From NCBI GenBank assembly GCA_949531795.1, contig CATIQX010000108.1:1-14635 (forward strand): a stretch of 14,635 bases of DNA, read 5' to 3'. The notes under the pieces were generated by a model, which did no database searches, was not told the DNA's origin, and saw only the letters and a list, made by a program, of their open reading frames with translations. A program made the position numbers and the translations under genes. Each line of letters begins with the position of its first letter. Positions within the stretch are counted from its first letter, which is position 1. The stretch is from Cryomorphaceae bacterium. GTDB taxonomy: Bacteria; Bacteroidota; Bacteroidia; Flavobacteriales; BACL11. This document shows, in pieces, positions 13,961 through 14,635 of the stretch.

Positions 13961-14530
13961 ATGAAAATCGGTCTTTTTTTTGGAAGTTTTAATCCCATGC
14001 ATGTAGGGCATAAAATTATTGCATCTTATATGGCAGAATTTTCTGATTTGGAAAAAGTGTTATTTGTAGTGTCCCCTCAAAATCCTTTGAAACAAAAAAG
14101 GACTTTATTGGATCAAAATCATAGGATTCAGATTATTAAAGCTGAGGTGGATGAAAACCCTAAATTAGACGTGTCGGATGTAGAATTTAGTATGCCACAA
14201 CCTTCGTACACTATTGATACTTTAGTACGTTTGAAAGAAGAGCATCCTGAGCATGAGTATGCTTTAATTATGGGTGCTGATAATTTGCAGAACTTCCATA
14301 AGTGGAAAAATTTTGAGCAAATTCTGGAAGATTACTCTATATATGTGTACCCAAGGCATGGCTATGAAGTGGAAGGGTCTCACAAAAATATTCACTTGAT
14401 TGAGGGCGTTCCACAAATGGATATATCAGCATCCTTCATCAGAAATTCAATACAACAAGGAAAAGATATTTCTTATTTAATACCCGAGAAAGCTTGGAAA
14501 TATACTGATGAAATGAATTTTTATAAATAG
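13961..14530 (+). CDS. nadD: Nicotinate-nucleotide adenylyltransferase
   Basis: NadD transfers AMP from ATP to nicotinate mononucleotide to give deamido-NAD, the penultimate step of NAD synthesis. The 189-residue protein shows the nucleotidyltransferase fold: GLFFGSFNPMHVGHKIIA with the HxGH motif at 14-17, VVSPQNPLKQK at about 37-47, IMGADNLQNFHKW at about 103-115 and the second catalytic motif ISASFIRNSI (155-164, equivalent to ISxTxxR with Arg161). Start ATG 13961 follows the gmk TAA by two bases, so it is the third gene of the yicC-gmk-nadD operon. No hairpin terminator follows its stop; a short heptad repeat and another gene start lie downstream. Confidence 0.97.
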   Translation: MKIGLFFGSFNPMHVGHKIIASYMAEFSDLEKVLFVVSPQNPLKQKRTLLDQNHRIQIIKAEVDENPKLDVSDVEFSMPQPSYTIDTLVRLKEEHPEHEYALIMGADNLQNFHKWKNFEQILEDYSIYVYPRHGYEVEGSHKNIHLIEGVPQMDISASFIRNSIQQGKDISYLIPEKAWKYTDEMNFYK

Positions 14531-14534
14531 GGAA

Positions 14535-14562
14535 TAGTTATTAGTTGCTAGTTTGTAGTTGT
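14535..14562 (+). repeat. Four-copy 7-bp tandem repeat TAGTTNN
   Basis: TAGTTAT, TAGTTGC, TAGTTTG and TAGTTGT follow one another without gaps immediately downstream of nadD. The core TAGTT is identical in all four and the last two bases vary. The tract lies between nadD and the next gene start at 14580. Similar TAGTTG-rich tracts occur in Bacteroidota intergenic DNA as I recall. No function is evident. Confidence 0.7.
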
Positions 14563-14579
14563 TATAAATTAGAAAAGAG

Positions 14580-14635
14580 ATGAAAGAGAAATTAGAAAAG
14601 AAATTAGATAAAATGTCATACCGAACCTTGCATGA
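14580..14635 (+). CDS. Unidentified protein, N-terminal fragment
   Basis: An open frame starts at ATG 14580 and leaves the window after 18 codons (MKEKLEKKLDKMSYRTLH). It begins 49 bases after the nadD stop and is on the same strand. The sequence is a charged Lys/Glu-rich helix and too short to assign to a family. ATG 14613 in the same frame is an alternative start. Whether it is a real gene cannot be settled without the sequence beyond the edge. Confidence 0.4.
   Translation, partial: MKEKLEKKLDKMSYRTLH

Noticed and set aside
13628..14011. 127-codon minus-strand open frame across gmk and nadD
   Set aside because: It is fully antisense to two well-supported genes and has no recognisable domain.
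1..14635. Mobile elements, CRISPR arrays, tRNA or rRNA genes
   Set aside because: No transposase or integrase, no regularly spaced repeat series, and no cloverleaf or rRNA-like sequence was seen.

Overview
The window looks like an ordinary chromosomal stretch from an AT-rich member of the Bacteroidota, probably a flavobacterium or close relative. Three things point there. Upstream of many genes there is a -7 element of the form TAnnTTTG, the Bacteroidota sigma factor signature. The DUF6427 and DUF6341 membrane protein families sit beside purine genes. The core proteins (LepA, YebC, PurD, PolA, YicC, Gmk, NadD) read as typical for that phylum. I see no mobile element, phage, CRISPR array, rRNA or tRNA.

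Layout. At 1-157 (minus) is the 5' end of a B12-dependent ribonucleotide reductase gene that leaves the window. From 359 to 6066 most genes are on the minus strand and read right to left as lepA, yebC, purD, a DUF6427 membrane protein, and purQ. A 58-residue plus-strand membrane protein gene (2064-2240, DUF6341-like) is embedded in this series and interlocks tail to tail with purD. At 6147-7117 a plus-strand DUF2061 protein converges on a minus-strand rhomboid protease. polA (7142-9910, plus) follows with its own promoter and meets a minus-strand small membrane protein gene one base after its stop. A second, paralogous small membrane protein gene follows, with a strong hairpin terminator between the two. 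A divergent pair, an SDR oxidoreductase (minus) and an EamA exporter (plus), both start with TTG. The window closes with the tightly packed plus-strand operon yicC-gmk-nadD and the first codons of an unknown gene.

How the genes fit together. The theme is nucleotide supply and genome or ribosome upkeep. purD and purQ belong to IMP synthesis, gmk turns GMP into GDP, nrdJ makes deoxynucleotides, nadD makes the NAD precursor, and polA uses dNTPs. lepA, yebC and yicC act on translation or RNA. The points most worth a second look are: a PolA whose 3'-5' exonuclease domain has lost the expected catalytic acids; three convergent gene pairs with stop codons overlapping or one base apart; an antisense small gene inside a probable purine operon; and a tandem pair of unrecognised small membrane proteins. 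I found no convincing new multi-gene defence or biosynthetic system.
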